Source of the DNA: Aphanomyces cochlioides
Lineage: Eukaryota; Oomycota; Saprolegniomycetes; Saprolegniales; Verrucalvaceae
DNA: 64,000 nucleotides
Assembly: GCA_019828595.1 (NCBI GenBank)
Contig: JAHQRK010000012.1
Span: forward strand, 558,001-622,000
Direction: 5' to 3'
Numbering within the stretch: the stretch's first letter is position 1; every line of letters begins with the position of its first letter. Under the pieces are notes generated by a model. That model worked only from the letters and a program-made list of their open reading frames with translations. It was not told the origin of the DNA and did no database searches. Shown here piece by piece: positions 11,901-23,890 of this stretch. The position numbers were made by a program, and so were the translations under genes.

Positions 11901-13831
11901 AAGTTTTTGAGCTTTAATTCAAACACCCTTGCAACCAAGTCGTTACGATTCTGTGCGTTTAGACCATCAATGTTTTCAGTGATCTCGGGCAATTTTGGAT
12001 TACACGTAAACGTTAAGAAAAGACATGGCCTTCCATACTTGCGAACGTATGCCATTCCATCTTGGGCATCCTGCTGCATTTGTTGTGGACTGCCAATGAA
12101 TGTCGACGGTAAAATAACTCTTGTACCAACTTGATTAGGATCTAATATTTCCCCACGAACAGCATCTCGTAATTGACCGTATTCTTCAGCCCGGATGTTT
12201 GATTGATTGTACCGTATGTAATTAAGCCGCTCAGTTTCAACTTTCGCATACATGTCCGTCAGGAATTGATTGAATAAGTCTCGATAGTAATGCAAAGGGT
12301 TTGTTTGATCCTCTCGCACCATCAAGTAATATGCGTAAAACTGTTTGCACGTAACAGTCGTTGTAGTTGGCAATCCAGTGAGTGGATCCATTTGGGGAAT
12401 ACGAATATGATAACCATTACGACCGTCCCAGAATATCAATGGATACTGCAATGAATCATAATCTGGATGAATTTCATCAATATGCCGTAGTCGTCCATCA
12501 TTTTGTTCGATGACAATATCACGGGAGGTACCATGTTGGCCAACCAAAAGGATACCAACTTCAGATTTTGTTGGAGCATTGTAACGTCTTTCGTGCTCTC
12601 CTTCAGGAGTTTTGTCTGCTCGGATAATAAATCGATGCGAAGGCTGTAAGGCATTGAATTTGCTCTTGAACTCACGCACCAAGTGGTTGTTCTCATGCAA
12701 CATATCCCGCAGAAGCTCAATAATTTCGAGATGCTCTGGTGTTAAACGCAGAGCACGCATTCGATGTGCAATCTCTTCATCCTTGTTGTCCGTGAAATAG
12801 ATCTGAAGGTACTTTGGAGGTTGGCCTTCCTGTGGAATCAGTGAGCCCATTCTGTGGTACACTTGACCCTGGATACGAAATGTAGACATGAAAGGACCCA
12901 AGCGATCAATTTTGCCGGCCCTAAAGCTCGTCATTCGAAATGCTGAGTTGTATAGGCGGATGTACTTCTTGAACAATTTGTTGAAACAGAAGGAGATCCA
13001 AAGTAGGTGGAACAGGTGGCATTGGTGGCAACCGAACCTTTCCATTATCGCAGCAAAGACCATTGGGTTCATCCATAAAGAGAAGTGCACCACAATACGT
13101 GCATGCTTGATCCATCTTCCCAATGTCCAGAAAAGCATTTATACTCGCAACATCCATTTCGGGTGGATTTGGTAATCCAAGACCTTCAAACTTTTTCAAC
13201 TGCTTGACACGTCTCTTTGCTCTTCTAGCCTTTTGTCTGGCTCGAAGACGTCGAATTTCTTCAGGAGTCATGTTAGCTGTTGATTCCACCTCTTCGGCGT
13301 TGCGACGATTGCGATTTTCTTCAGATATTTGTTCAGATCTTGCATTGGCGGTTTGCATGCATTCAATACACGCCGCTGATTAGCTTCATCGATCGTTTCT
13401 TGAGACCTTGTGCCCGCCCGTCTCTGGGCATCAAGCTTGCGACGATGATCAGACGCTTCAGTGGTCTCATTTGCACGTGCCAATCTCATACGAATAGCAT
13501 TGCGTTCGCGACGCACAATTAATTGGACATTAAAATCAATTGGAGGTAGGTGCGTGTTTTCCAACTGATCCGTCAACTCTTCTACCGCATCCCCCAGACG
13601 TGGGATAACGACACGATGATTTTCATTGTCGGATTCTGCCAGACGTTTTCTCTCGCTTGCACCTCCTTCGTCAGCTTGACGCTTTTCCGCACGCTTTCGA
13701 GCCTTTCTTTCACGATCTTTTGCCTTGCGAACTTCACGTTGTTCGTCCGTTTCAGCTGCTTTAACCTCTCGCTTACGTATGGCATCGCGAGTGAGATTGG
13801 AATTGTCTTGATTATTAGTGTTCTTAACCAT
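8931..13831 (-). pseudogene. Helitron Rep-Helicase (RepHel), several frame breaks
   Basis: Minus-strand pieces in order: basic N-terminus (13831-13330), a CTYCGALLF zinc-binding piece (13358-12985), the Rep region (about 12985-10961) with GLPHAHILLWL (HUH) and the two-Tyr motif AIKYICKYIYKG, then a Pif1-type helicase with Walker A APGGTGKTFLLN (10912-10058), VIWDECTM, AGDFRQTLPI and NKSQGQSLKTVGI...YVACSRVG (9971-8931). Rep nicks and joins DNA ends in rolling-circle transposition and the helicase unwinds. Frame changes occur near 13340, 12985 and 10130, with an in-frame TAA at 10961-10963. Each is a small indel or single change, and the domain order is otherwise complete, so decay is moderate. 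The N-terminal start is uncertain. Confidence 0.85.
11238..11357. repeat. 30 bp tandem repeat, 4 copies, inside the Helitron Rep gene
   Basis: Four 30 bp units (gaaacgttgttggatgtact and on) lie head to tail inside the Rep frame and encode, on the minus strand, four copies of an Ala-Ser-Thr-Ser-Asn-Asn-like decapeptide right after the two-Tyr motif. The period is a multiple of 3, so the frame is kept. Units differ by 1-3 bases. Confidence 0.9.
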
Positions 13832-14029
13832 TTTCACTTCACTTGATTCTTGCTCTTCACTTGCCGTGTATCGCTTGGTAGTTTCGTTTGGTAGTTCTGC
13901 CGAGCCGTTAATATACATTCGTATTATAACAATAGCTATACATGCATAACATACAATATACAAAGTATATTGATATGTACAAACTAACATGTAATATACA
14001 CTACGATGTTGTCGCAATTGTGGGTACAT

Positions 14030-16107
14030 ACTGAGGAGTCCCGGGTTAATTTTATTAGTTATTTAGAGGGAATACTTGAGAGGCGGGGGGATAGCGTATA
14101 TTGAAAAAATGGAGCACCGAATTTTCGACTTTTTCATTTCGCCATATTGACCTCTGTAGTTTCGAGGGTTGATTGAACTTTAAAAAAGAGAGCTAATTCT
14201 GTCGTCTAAGTCCGATAAGCCATCGGGACGATCGAGAAATGAAGTCTCAAAGTCGGCGATTTCGACCCTCACCGATCAGATTGCGTTGACATATATGGAG
14301 ATTTTCTTCTCAAAAGTCCTATTTAGACAAAATGTCCTTAATTATGGTAGAATGATGGTAGTCAGTAAGGAAAAATCCTTGAATAAAGCCTGTGACGACA
14401 GCGACTGAAGCTTAGTACCCTAAAGTGTCGTTGGCCAAAGTACTACTTTAGATTATACTGAATACTTGTATGTTTCAGATGTTTTGTTGACACCAGGGTT
14501 CGTTTCAATTACTGGATAAAAACACGAGAAATGACAAAAAGGAGACTTTTTGCTCACGCAAAACTACATCGGAATGAGTCCTAGCTGAAACTTGGATCGC
14601 TCGTAGCTCGTTCATCTCGATAGCTATGACGATAATTCCTCGTTCTATGTGCTTATATTTCCCTGTTCTATATGTATTGATAGTAGCAGACCTCGTCTTG
14701 ACCCAGGAGAAAAGTTGGTAGCTCGAAAATTTGCCAAAATTACCCCCTTGTCTTAAGAATTCTCTGTTAAAATGAGACAATATGGGGTTGTATTGCTCAG
14801 GGACCAAGAGTGCATTTCGTCCGGATACACGTCCGGAAAACGAAACTTTCGCACCATGCCAGATAGTTGTACATATCGTACACTTGTCTGGTGCGTGACC
14901 GACGACCCTCTCAAACTTACCTGGGACATAGTCATCCTCAGTATGTATGACCCACAGTACGTATAGACTTTTGCATACTACCGGAGAAATGCTGGGATAT
15001 TCTCCAGAAGATCATCACAAGAAGTCGTATAGTACGAAAGACTCTGCCAGATAATTAGGGATGTTTTTCCCTAGGGTTCTTTTCCGCTAAAAAACTTGAA
15101 AAACCCTAGGTATCCCCTTTCTCCGAAAAATATCAGAGCTTTCACGCACAGACGAAGACCACCCACAATCGACCAGCGAAGACAGGTGATATCGTATTTA
15201 CAGGATAAAGTCTAAGGATTCCCTTTCGACCTCCTGAGGTGCGCTGTCCGAAGACTCGACGTTGAAAACATACAAAACACAATTCATTAACAACTTAATT
15301 CTGGGCTACGACTCACCTCGACGACTCAAATTCGAAACTGAGCCAACGAAGCTCGTGTCAATTGTTATAATATGACACCAAATAATATGATCATAATATG
15401 TCACCGGCATTTATTTCACAAAAAGGGCTTTTTAAGGTGGATTTGGTTGCATTTTGTCAAAATATATATTGGAGTGAAATTTTAAAATAATTTGACCGCT
15501 CGTCGCTGTACGTGACGACAGCTGACATGATGGGTGCAGTCGATGGCAAAAGTCCCAATTTGCAGTCAGAGCAAGTGGCAAAGAGACTCGTTTCGATTCT
15601 CTCTGTCGTGTCATGAATCACTCTGACCTCTTAATGATTCACTTTGACACACGGTTCTCCTCTGAATGAGATTGTCGCTCTGTTTTCAAGTGGAGAGAGA
15701 GGGTTGACATGACGACCATACAGTTTTAGCTGACATTACATCATGTGTTGTAAAATTTATGTCGTTCATGCATGTCACCTCTCCTAGAAGTCCAACAGTT
15801 GTGGGTTTGTGGGTGTGGGGCTTGTACTCATGAAATTCACTTTATTGTCCAATCAAAAGAATTTCCTGGACTCTCGCGAGAGCTCCCATTTTATAAGAGC
15901 GCGTTCGGCGGTTTATTACGATAAGTACATACAATTATCAAGTGTAGTGAGGAGAGTGGTATACTTGTAAAAGGCAATTTTTGAGTGTAGAACCCCCAAA
16001 ACAGGAAAAGGAGGGTTATTTTGTCCAATGGATGGTGGTAGAGCCGACGGACATTTTGAGTGTGCACAGACACACAGATTTTCTTTCCCTTTTATATAAG
16101 TAGTAGA
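14030..16107. other. non-coding stretch between two transposons, with one foldback
   Basis: About 2 kb without a believable gene. It may contain the unseen 5' end of the Helitron. At 15058-15116 a foldback is visible: GGGAT..CCCTAGGGTT pairs with AACCCTAGG-ATCCC around a loop of about 24 nt. It is AT-rich elsewhere. Confidence 0.4.
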
Positions 16108-16228
16108 TGTCACAGGATTAAAGTTAATCTTGAGTTCAAATGAAACGAAAAGAAGATTATATTGGGAAAGTACATCAGATTAATTTGAGACCGTCCACAC
16201 TGTTTCATTTCAGCATTTCCCACTCGAT

Positions 16229-17445
16229 ATGAACGACTTTGACGTTGCTATTGCCGCTATAGGAATGGCCGTCTGTGCCACCACAATTCATTGCATGGAC
16301 GGTCGTTCCAATGCCCACGAAAACACTCAGGTGCGAACGGTGAAGAAGTCATACTTCCAAGACGACTATTCTCCGACAGTGATCGAGTTTTCTGTCAGGC
16401 ATTTCGGATGAGTCGATCGTGCTTCGCGGATCTCTCTGTCTACATGCAATCCATCTGGAATCGACATTGTGTGCCATATGGCTTAAATGTGAGGTACTCT
16501 TTCGACATGAAACTCGCAATTTTTCTATCTTATCTTGGCTCTAAAAGCTCTATGGAGAGAATTGCAGACATGTATGGAGTGAGCAAATCGACTGTTCAGC
16601 GCATTGTTGACAAGTTTTCGTTCTTATTCTACCAGGAAAGACAAGCACATGTGTTTTCCCCCCGAAATACGGACGAGCTGGATGCGGTGAAGGCAGGCTT
16701 TTCCAACATCTGTGGCTTTCCAAATGTGATTGGAGCCGTCGATTGTACACTGATCAAGAAATCACGCCCGAACGACTTTTGGGGATGGTATTGCAGAAAA
16801 GGCTTTGTAGCGTACAATATGCAAGGCATTCTGGACTCAAATCTCTTTTTCATGGAGTTTTCTGTTCGCCCAGGCGGCTGTAATGACAAAACACTTTGGT
16901 CGAAAAGTCGAATTGGTATAAACCCTCGGTACTCTCTATATCATTGTGGAGTTTGAAATCCTAATAGAAAATACATCCCAACCGACTGCCACGTTCTAGG
17001 CGATTCGGGCTACAACCTCCGTGAGTTTTTGTTGACGCCTTACCAACACGACCAAATATTAAACCGGCATCAACGAGCATACAAAACTAGAAACCCTGTT
17101 GAAAGGGCATTTGGCGCCTTGAAATCGCGGTTTCTCATTCTCAAAACAGAAATGGACATGAACACTATTGCCGAAGATGATATCATCATTGCTGCATGCG
17201 TTGTCTTGCACAATTGGTGCTTGCGCCACGAGTCTGACGCTCTTTCGACGTTGGACGAAATTATTCAAATGGACAACGAAGAATTCGAGAACAACCCAAA
17301 TGATGTCATGCTGGACCACACCAACGACATCGACAACAATGATCCTCCAGATACTGAAGCATCAGCTTTGAGACATGGTGTCAAAAAGCGAAATGAGTTT
17401 GTCAGGGCACTTGCTGCAGCTAGAAATTTGCGGGATAATAAATGA
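16229..17445 (+). pseudogene. HARBI1-like DDE transposase, one frameshift and one stop
   Basis: Starts MNDFDVAIAAIGMAVC at 16229; the frame must change near 16408 to reach FRMSRSCFADL, where ..HFG-TGA in one frame overlaps the FRMSRS helix of the other. The core has YGVSKSTVQRIVDKF (helix-turn-helix), NVIGAVDCTLIKKSRP (first Asp), LGDSGYNLREFLLTPY (second Asp) and ERAFGALKSRFLIL (Glu), then CVVLHNWCLR. An in-frame TGA at 16954-16956 separates the first Asp block from the second; the frame continues after it. This is the animal/fungal HARBI1-like (DDE_Tnp_4) branch, distinct from the plant-type copy at 5.6-7 kb. Confidence 0.83.
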
Positions 17446-17929
17446 TTTATTTCTATTTACTTATCAGTTTAGACAAGATATATGATTTCAAATATGTGAT
17501 GGACCATTTAAATGAAATCTATTTATTAAACTTGTTTAATAGAAGATCTTTTAACATATCCAGACTTGTTTGAATCGATGTCACTTGCTCTTGAAGTTGT
17601 GAAATGGCGGGGCCAATTGAAGGCATTGTTGGTCGATCCTACTCTATGAGATGGTGCACAAGCCTCTCCATGCAATCATGAATCTTCTCAACGTCATTTT
17701 TCTTCTTTGGTGGAGGATGCCAAGGCTCCCGTGACTTTCGGGGATTGAATGGATTTTTTTGCTCTCCAGACCCCATCTCGCGATCAACTTCGCTCAATAA
17801 TGAGAGGCAACAATGTGTGCACCCCTCATTCCAATCTTGTTTTGCAAACTTCTCTCAAGGATATCCCAGTAGTATGGTTTCTTTGCCTCGTCGTTGCCTG
17901 TATGCGGTTTAATAGAAAATTCATTTACT

Positions 17930-18511
17930 TTAGCCTATAAATGAGTTAAATAATTGATTTGCACGACATACCTTATACGCTGCGAGAAGCGTTTTCACGC
18001 GTATTTGACATTGTGTCCACGTTCGATTGCCGTTCATTTCCATGTTCAAACGTGACGCAATTTCTTTCCATATGTCGTCGCCGTCTTTAGCCTCTCGAAT
18101 TGAGTTGAAACGACGATCCATGCTTTCGCTGAACCGAATCGAGAGAAGAGTCATAGTTTCCCCGATTTGCCAATTTGGAGACCTCTCTCTTGTTGACTTC
18201 TTGTTGGGCTGGGCGTCGTCATCGCAGGGAACATTTCGTTTTCAGTGGTTGGGCTTGGCGGGAGCGTTGCTCTCTTCCACATCGTTGGCTCCACTTGCTC
18301 GAATGATGCATAAGGAGCAAAGAATCGTCTCGTCCGGCGACCCAGCATCAATGGCACATGTGTGATGGAGTTTGGATCGACATCCACTTCGTGAACATGG
18401 CCACACGCGTGTACCAATCTGCCCTGGGCAGGACTCCCAGTCACAGAACTCGTCGTACATCATCAAAACACACAATGGTAAAGAAAGAGGCGGAGAAGTT
18501 CTCTGAGACAT
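17930..18511 (-). pseudogene. Myb/SANT-like accessory protein of the second Harbinger, with a Cys/His-rich N-terminus, frameshifted
   Basis: Minus-strand pieces: 18511-18242 starts MSQRTSPPLSLPLC and contains CDWESC...CSRSGCRSKLHHTC, a possible zinc-binding module; 18444-18151 continues in another frame; 18154-17930 gives SMDRRFNSIREAKDGDDIWKEIASRLNME..NRTWTQCQIRVKTLLAAYK, a trihelix Myb-type DNA-binding unit. The likely C-terminal remainder at 17930-17530 is also out of frame. The role would be binding of transposon ends, as in other Harbinger elements. Assignment of the Cys/His part to the same protein is inferred from order and strand. Confidence 0.6.
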
Positions 18512-18659
18512 GTTAAGCTTGGATTAAAGTTATTCGATCTCGGCGAGGTCGGTTATGTATTAATCGAGGATTACTGATACATTTATTTCTGACCAATGAG
18601 AGCGCTCGAATAATAAAAAATGTGACACACGTTTAATCCTGTGACAAGTTAATATCAAA

Positions 18660-18688
18660 CTAGGGTGAGGCCAGGGCTACGCCCCTGG
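18660..18688 (-). other. Helitron 3' terminus: hairpin plus CTAG
   Basis: On the plus strand CTAG 18660-18663, spacer, then ccaggg-ctacgc-ccctgg (18671-18688), a 6 bp perfect stem. The base before CTAG is A, that is T on the element strand, as expected for A/T target insertion. Confidence 0.72.
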
Positions 18689-19173
18689 GTGGAGCGTTTT
18701 GCTTTGGAAATAACACAGATTTGCTCACACACATGAAACGTTTGAAGCCATACAATGAATTTTGAATTTGATTCACTGGGCCTGAACTGTAAGACAAGTC
18801 CCGCGCGACGCCAGACAGAAGCATTCGAACTGGGCCTGAGGCCCAGTTCGAAGTAAAAAAATAAGTTAACGCCGAGCATTCTGATTGGCTACTGTTGACT
18901 GACGAATATTTATTTTCGTCAGGAGATAAATCATGTCCTGACCAAAAAACCGTGGACTCGTACCGAAAGAAAAATAAATTATCCAATCAGAGATCATATT
19001 ATTTTGAAACTAAGGAGACGGCATTTACTTCGCACTCCTTATTCACTTCTTTCTTATTTTACTTCGAATTGGCCTCAATAGTTTCCCTGTTTTGATGTGC
19101 AAAAATGCCAGTACTTGCACAGATAACACGAACGACTTATCAGTGATAATACAGACGCTCGAGGTACCCAGTC

Positions 19174-22100
19174 CTATTCACGGCGCATTTGACGGCAAGA
19201 CAATGATGACCATGCGCTTAGATGATGCTCAAGGCGACTATGCGCTTTCTCGACAGCGTGAGATTGTTTGAACATGTCGAAAGAGAAAATGCGTGTGAGG
19301 GCCTCACAGCACGATACATAGCGGGCATCTTGGTATTGCCTGATTTCGTCAAGTTCACCGGACTCAACTTGATAATTTGAGCGGTCTGAGCCCTTGTAGA
19401 TGTACTTGTACAGGTACTTGACTGCAGATATACTTGTACACGCCTCGACATTGATGTGGCAGTCGAACATGGCACTCAACGTTGGGTTGTACGGAATAAC
19501 ATTTTGGTTGGTATACTCAGAGGGCCGCTCTGCCGAAGAGCGGCGACGACGGTAGAGTGGATATCCATCACTGTCTTCTGATGTTTCGTTGCAGTATGCT
19601 TTTGGAAAGTTTTTCTTGCACTTCCCGTTTTCCAGGCATCGGTCGCTGCATTTGTGAATCATGCAGGTTGTAATAATTTCGTGCAGTCTTGGATTCTTTT
19701 CCTTGTCGGGGATTTCTGCACTGATAATACTGTCAATATCGGCAGCTGTCTTGATTTTGTCGTCCCCAGTGAATATGACCAACATATGGGCATGAGGCAG
19801 ACCACGCTTTTGGAATTCGACAACACGAACACACGCAGCTTGTCGACCCAAAACTACCCCCTTGTACAGCATGGCTTCAATGGCTAAGAGCTTGAGGCGG
19901 AACATGCGCGTCACTAAGTCAGGTCGATCAGCTGGAGATCGTTTAAATCCATAGTCGTCTTTCGCCAATTCCAGCTCCCTGTCGATTTCAACCCACTTTG
20001 GATTGCATGTCACAGTGATAAAAAGGTCTGGTCGACCGAACTTGCGAACAATTGCCATGGCGTCAAGGTAACGTTGTCTCATGTACCGAGGTCCACCCGT
20101 GTAAGATGACGGCAAAACAATCCTTTTTCCAATGTTTCTGAGGTCCACATCATCCGAAACAGCGTCATGAAGTGCGCGGTACGTGTCGCTGCGGAGGTTG
20201 TTGGTTTGGTCACGAATATATCGAAGCCTTTGGTTTTCAACCTTTGCAAAATTGTCGACTGCAAACACTTGAAATAGAGGTCCGCTGGCATGTAATGGAG
20301 AAAATGTACCGCGCTCGTACAAATGGTACCGAGCATAATCGTTCAAACTCACGTTTTCATGATTGCGACCGCACTTGTTGTCATACGACCACCCCAAAGT
20401 CCCAGTGGGAAAGAGCAAAAGGTATTGAAGCGGGTCATATGCCGAATGAAATTCCTTAATGCGAAATAAGCGTTGTTCCCCAGGTTGTCGATCCAAACGC
20501 ACATGTTTACCAACGTGATAGTTTCGCTGAACTTCGCTGAGTACGGGGCCATCAAGACCATGCAGTAAGATATGACGCCCTGACTTGGACGTTTCTGAAA
20601 AAAGAACAGCGATTTCAGAACACGTAGGAAAGTTATGCGTTAGGCTGTTGCTTCGAGGCTGAGCAGTGAGCACTAATCTCATGTCGTCATCCTTTGGAAT
20701 ATCCTTCGCATGCTTGTACAGCTGGGTGAACGCGTTGTGCTGTAGTAGTAGACGCTGGATTTTCGTCACAGTTGACACATTAAGATTTCCCCCCAGCATT
20801 CTTCGTCGTATGCTTGCTTGCGTTTCAGGATCCGTAATGTAGATCTGGGCGTAACTGGCTTGTTCTTCGTCCGCAGGAAACAGTGGTCCAATTAAATGAT
20901 GCAAATCGCCTTGGATTGTATAAGATCTCGGCCCACCGTTGCCGTGAATAATTTCTTTGCTACCAATAGATGTAAAGGCAAAGAGGGCGTTGTACCGGCG
21001 AGTGTTATTGACAAACCCTCTGGTTTTGAACAAAGCAATGTATTCGCGAAACTCGGGTGTGTCAGGCCAGGTAGCAACAGGCAGCACTCGAGAGCCTCCA
21101 CCGCAGCAGTCCTTTTCTTCGCCTGGCCAAATCTTCGCTTCGCAATGGCGGCAAATCGAACGCTGCTCAATAGTATGAAGAGGCACCAATGATTCATCGA
21201 TGTCATCGAAACTGACGCGTGCACTGTTGTGAGCACTCTTCTTCTTCGGGCGACCCTTGGGTTTATTCCGGAGACTTAGTCCTTGCTCGCGAGGAGGTAC
21301 ATCAATCAAATCCACATCCACGTTTAGCGGAGGATCAGCATTTGCCAAGGCAAGTAATTGATTGTCAGTGTTGCAATCCACATTTCCATCGGAAATATCT
21401 TCTTCCTTGGTTTCTTCTTCACCTCCTTCATTCATACGGTTAGGTTGTAGCGCAGCATAGATCCTTCGATTGTCAACTGTGCGCTCGCGAACTTCTTGCT
21501 CATGAGCTGCCAGAATCTTGAGATGATGGTCACTTTGAGCGTGATAATGGATTCCGTCTTCTTCCTCCTTGGTTTCCTCTTCGTCGCTCTTATCCATGTC
21601 CGTATGGTGCAAAATGATGGCACCCCGCCCTTGATTCGCAACCTCAGTGTTGAGCTTTTTTTCGCGAGCACGTTTGTTGTATTCCGCCTTCTTGGATCTT
21701 TTCATAGCCACCTCTTTGTCGAAGTCTTCCACGATAGCATGCCGTTTCTGTTCGCGAGCACGATTGTTGTACTCCGCCTTTAGGAGAGCTTGCCGTTTCT
21801 TTTCGCGAGCACGTTTGTTGTACTCCGCCTTCTTGGCCTTTCTCATAGCCGCCTCGTCGTTAATATCGCCCTGATTCAAGGCATCGTCATTCACAGCCCA
21901 GCCATTAGCTCCAGTTGATGCAGACTCTTGTTCGGTAGCATGCACTTCATTCCGCTCTGCTTGCTTCCCAGGTTCGGAGTTATCGATCGCATGTCCTTGA
22001 TTGTCATTGTCATGATTGCCATTGCCTTTGCCTTTCTGAGAGGCCGAGTAGTTGTTATTTTCTACGCAGAAAACTGCGTCAGATAAATGTTCATACAAAA

Positions 22101-22176
22101 CATCAACACAAAAATGATAATGTGATTGGATCGTAAAAATACTGTGGATATGTGTCCCGCCGCTTAAGCTTAACAT
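19174..22176 (-). pseudogene. Helitron Rep protein without helicase domain
   Basis: Single open frame of 1000 residues. The N-terminus (to about residue 300) is Lys/Glu-rich with three KAEYNxRAREKK repeats. Residues about 340-390 hold a Cys/His pair pattern (CRHCEAKIW...CC). The Helitron-like N domain and Rep follow: RKFGRPDLFITVTCNPKW, RGLPHAHMLVIF (HUH) and AVKYLYKYIYKGSD (two Tyr). After ..ARYVSCCEALTRIFSFDMFKQSHAVEK the family pattern stops; the last 20 or so residues are unrelated and end at the deletion point. The frame itself is clean, unlike the other Helitron, but without the helicase it cannot transpose alone. Confidence 0.85.
21657..21837. repeat. coding repeats in the Rep N-terminus (about 35 bp core, 3 copies)
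   Basis: The core ttcgcgagcacgtttgttgt recurs three times with variation near 21660, 21750 and 21800, encoding KAEYNxRAREKK on the minus strand. Spacing is irregular (about 90 and 50 bp). It may be a charged DNA-binding linker. Confidence 0.7.
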
Positions 22177-23480
22177 AATGTGGTTTGCCAGAAAATACTA
22201 CTCATTTCTTTCATAAATCGTACAGAATTCGCGGTATTTATTAAACATCACTTTGTTTAATATCGCGTTTTGAACTCGTACATCCAATGAGTTGAAACTT
22301 TGATACTGGGTAATACACCTGCTAAGTATCATGAAACACCCCTTAAGTGATTCATGATACTCGCCGTAGGCCCACTATCAACAGTGGTACTCCATAAAAA
22401 AAAAGTAGCACCATCAGTTGCAATAGTGGTAACCAACGTTACACATTGTCCCCTTAATGTAAAAAGTTGAACTATGGGGAGAGGATTTACTCGTCCAAAG
22501 TCAATATGAAAATACAGTAAAAACACACGCTTTAGCTGTCCCTGGCTGCTCTATGAAAATGTCCGGTATTTCGAGCCAAAAAGGCCCTACTTCGTAACAT
22601 TCGCATATCGCGTCGGAATTCGCCTTTCGGAGTCCAAGCCTCTGGCCAGAGTATGGCTTAAAGTGGCAGAAAGGGCTCGTCACCCTACTGCACAGTGTGT
22701 TGACCGCTTATTCAGCGGCCTTTTCTGCCCGAGTGAAGCTATCCTAAGACATGCATCTCACCATCTCACCTTGCATCGTCCCAGAAAAACCCAACTGCCA
22801 TCCATCTCATCTTTGGCAGGTATTATTTTAAATAGTAGGACAATATTTTCATTTTGTATGTGGAATTGTTTGATTATTAATATTATCAACAACTGCCACG
22901 TCCAGCATCATGGGTGCATCGTGACAAAACATGACACCAAGTATTGAGCAACACACCAAATAATTGACAAATGGATATTTGCCATGGATATCGGGCAAGA
23001 CAACCTTGAGTGGTCAAATTAGTTGATGTTGGTTGGAAGTGCTGACTACTATGAACGAACTTGTCTCAAATTACTCTTTTTTTGACTTGGCGTTTGTATG
23101 TAAAAATTACTCATTTTTGTACTTGGAATTAGTATATAAAAAATGCTAATTTTGTACTTGGATAAAGTATATAAAAATTGCTCATTTGTTGACTTGACGT
23201 TTGTATGTAAAAATTACTCTCGTACTTAGTCTCGTACTTACGTGTTGCGTTAGAGCTTTAAGTAATAGAATCAAATGAAACGAGGTCTTATAGCCCGTTG
23301 GGGACACTTTTGTGAAGTAGAAGGCGATGAGATCGCGTGCCGGCATTGAGAGAGGGGATATTGTCAAATGTGAACGATATGTACAAGTATCGAGGATCGC
23401 TTTGATAAATAATCGGTGGCTAGCAGCCAGTCAGATAAATTATCGCTCAATTAGATAATCTTTTTAATAAGATAAAATAT
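22177..23480. other. non-coding stretch left of the tyrosine-recombinase element
   Basis: About 1.3 kb without a supported gene. It holds the 36 bp repeat array listed separately and becomes very AT-rich toward 23480. The missing 5' end of the second Helitron may lie in its left part. Confidence 0.4.
23071..23214. repeat. 36 bp tandem repeat, 4 diverged copies
   Basis: Units of about 36 bp (ttactcatttttgtacttgg, then ..gtatataaaaa) start near 23071, 23107, 23143 and 23179, followed by a partial fifth. Copies 1 and 4 share gacttg-cgtttgtatg; copies 2 and 3 share tacttgga..agtatata, an alternating pattern. Confidence 0.75.
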
Positions 23481-23707
23481 ATACTACACCATTTGCCGGT
23501 TTAGTTCGTTTAACTTGCGATATATTTCGTACCATTTGCAATATATTTCGAATCACGTGCAATATATTTCGTATGACTTGCATTTAATTTCGTGGCCGGC
23601 AACGAAAATCGATTTATATTTCGCGTGACGTGCATTATATTTCATACCTCTTGCATTTAATTTCGTATTTTTTAGCTTATATTTCGTATCTCGTGCATTT
23701 AAATTCG
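23481..23707. repeat. left inverted repeat of the tyrosine-recombinase element
   Basis: Begins atactacaccatttgccggt and consists largely of repeats of an atatatttcgta / ttgca unit of about 21 bp. It pairs with 27535-27749. Confidence 0.9.
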
Positions 23708-23890
23708 TAGTAATGCAAAATATATATGTATCACGAAATTTTTGACGTGTCATTTGTACAGCGAACGAAACTTTTTAGTTTCGCATTTGATATATATCAG
23801 AATTTCATTTTGACTTGATTTAGTAGACATTACTCTTGGTAAAAAAAATACTCTTGGATTCACGAAACTTCACGAACACGTTTTATCCGG

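Larger units (their letters stand above)
7623..14029 (-). mobile_element. Helitron, decayed autonomous type; 3' end seen, 5' end not located
   Basis: On the minus strand the element would run from right to left. Its 3' end is visible at 7623-7651: a short GC hairpin (cccgagcgaagccggg), then tcaaaggca, then CTAG, followed by T, which is the textbook Helitron 3' signature (hairpin, CTRR, insertion before T). A Rep/helicase gene in the same orientation fills 8931-13831. No TC start preceded by A could be assigned with confidence on the right side, so the end at 14029 is only the limit of the coding frame. Confidence 0.75.
16108..18646. mobile_element. second PIF/Harbinger-like element with TIR-like ends
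   Basis: TGTCACAGGATTAAA at 16108-16122 is repeated in inverse at 18632-18646, 15 of 15 bases. Between them are a HARBI1-type transposase (+) and a Myb/SANT-like protein (-), convergent as in the first Harbinger. No clear 3 bp target duplication could be set at these ends (flanks tagtaga and agttaat), so the true ends may differ by a few bases. The Helitron CTAG at 18660 lies only 14 bp beyond the right end. Confidence 0.68.
18660..22176 (-). mobile_element. second Helitron, helicase half missing; 3' end seen
   Basis: A Rep-domain gene (22176-19174, minus) is followed about 490 bp later by a Helitron-type 3' end at 18660-18688: stem CCAGGG / CCCTGG, spacer cctcacc, CTAG, then T. No Pif1 helicase sequence is present between the Rep part and the terminus, so the 3' half of the gene was lost while the end stayed. 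The 5' end was not found; 22176 is the limit of the frame. Confidence 0.7.

Noticed and set aside
13920..14060. Helitron 5' terminus
   Set aside because: Several A|TC positions exist, but none has a supporting second copy or hairpin, so no end was called.
15058..15116. CCCTAGGG foldback considered as a telomere-like or CRISPR-like repeat
   Set aside because: Only one pair of arms is present; no array of repeats and spacers, and no telomeric run.
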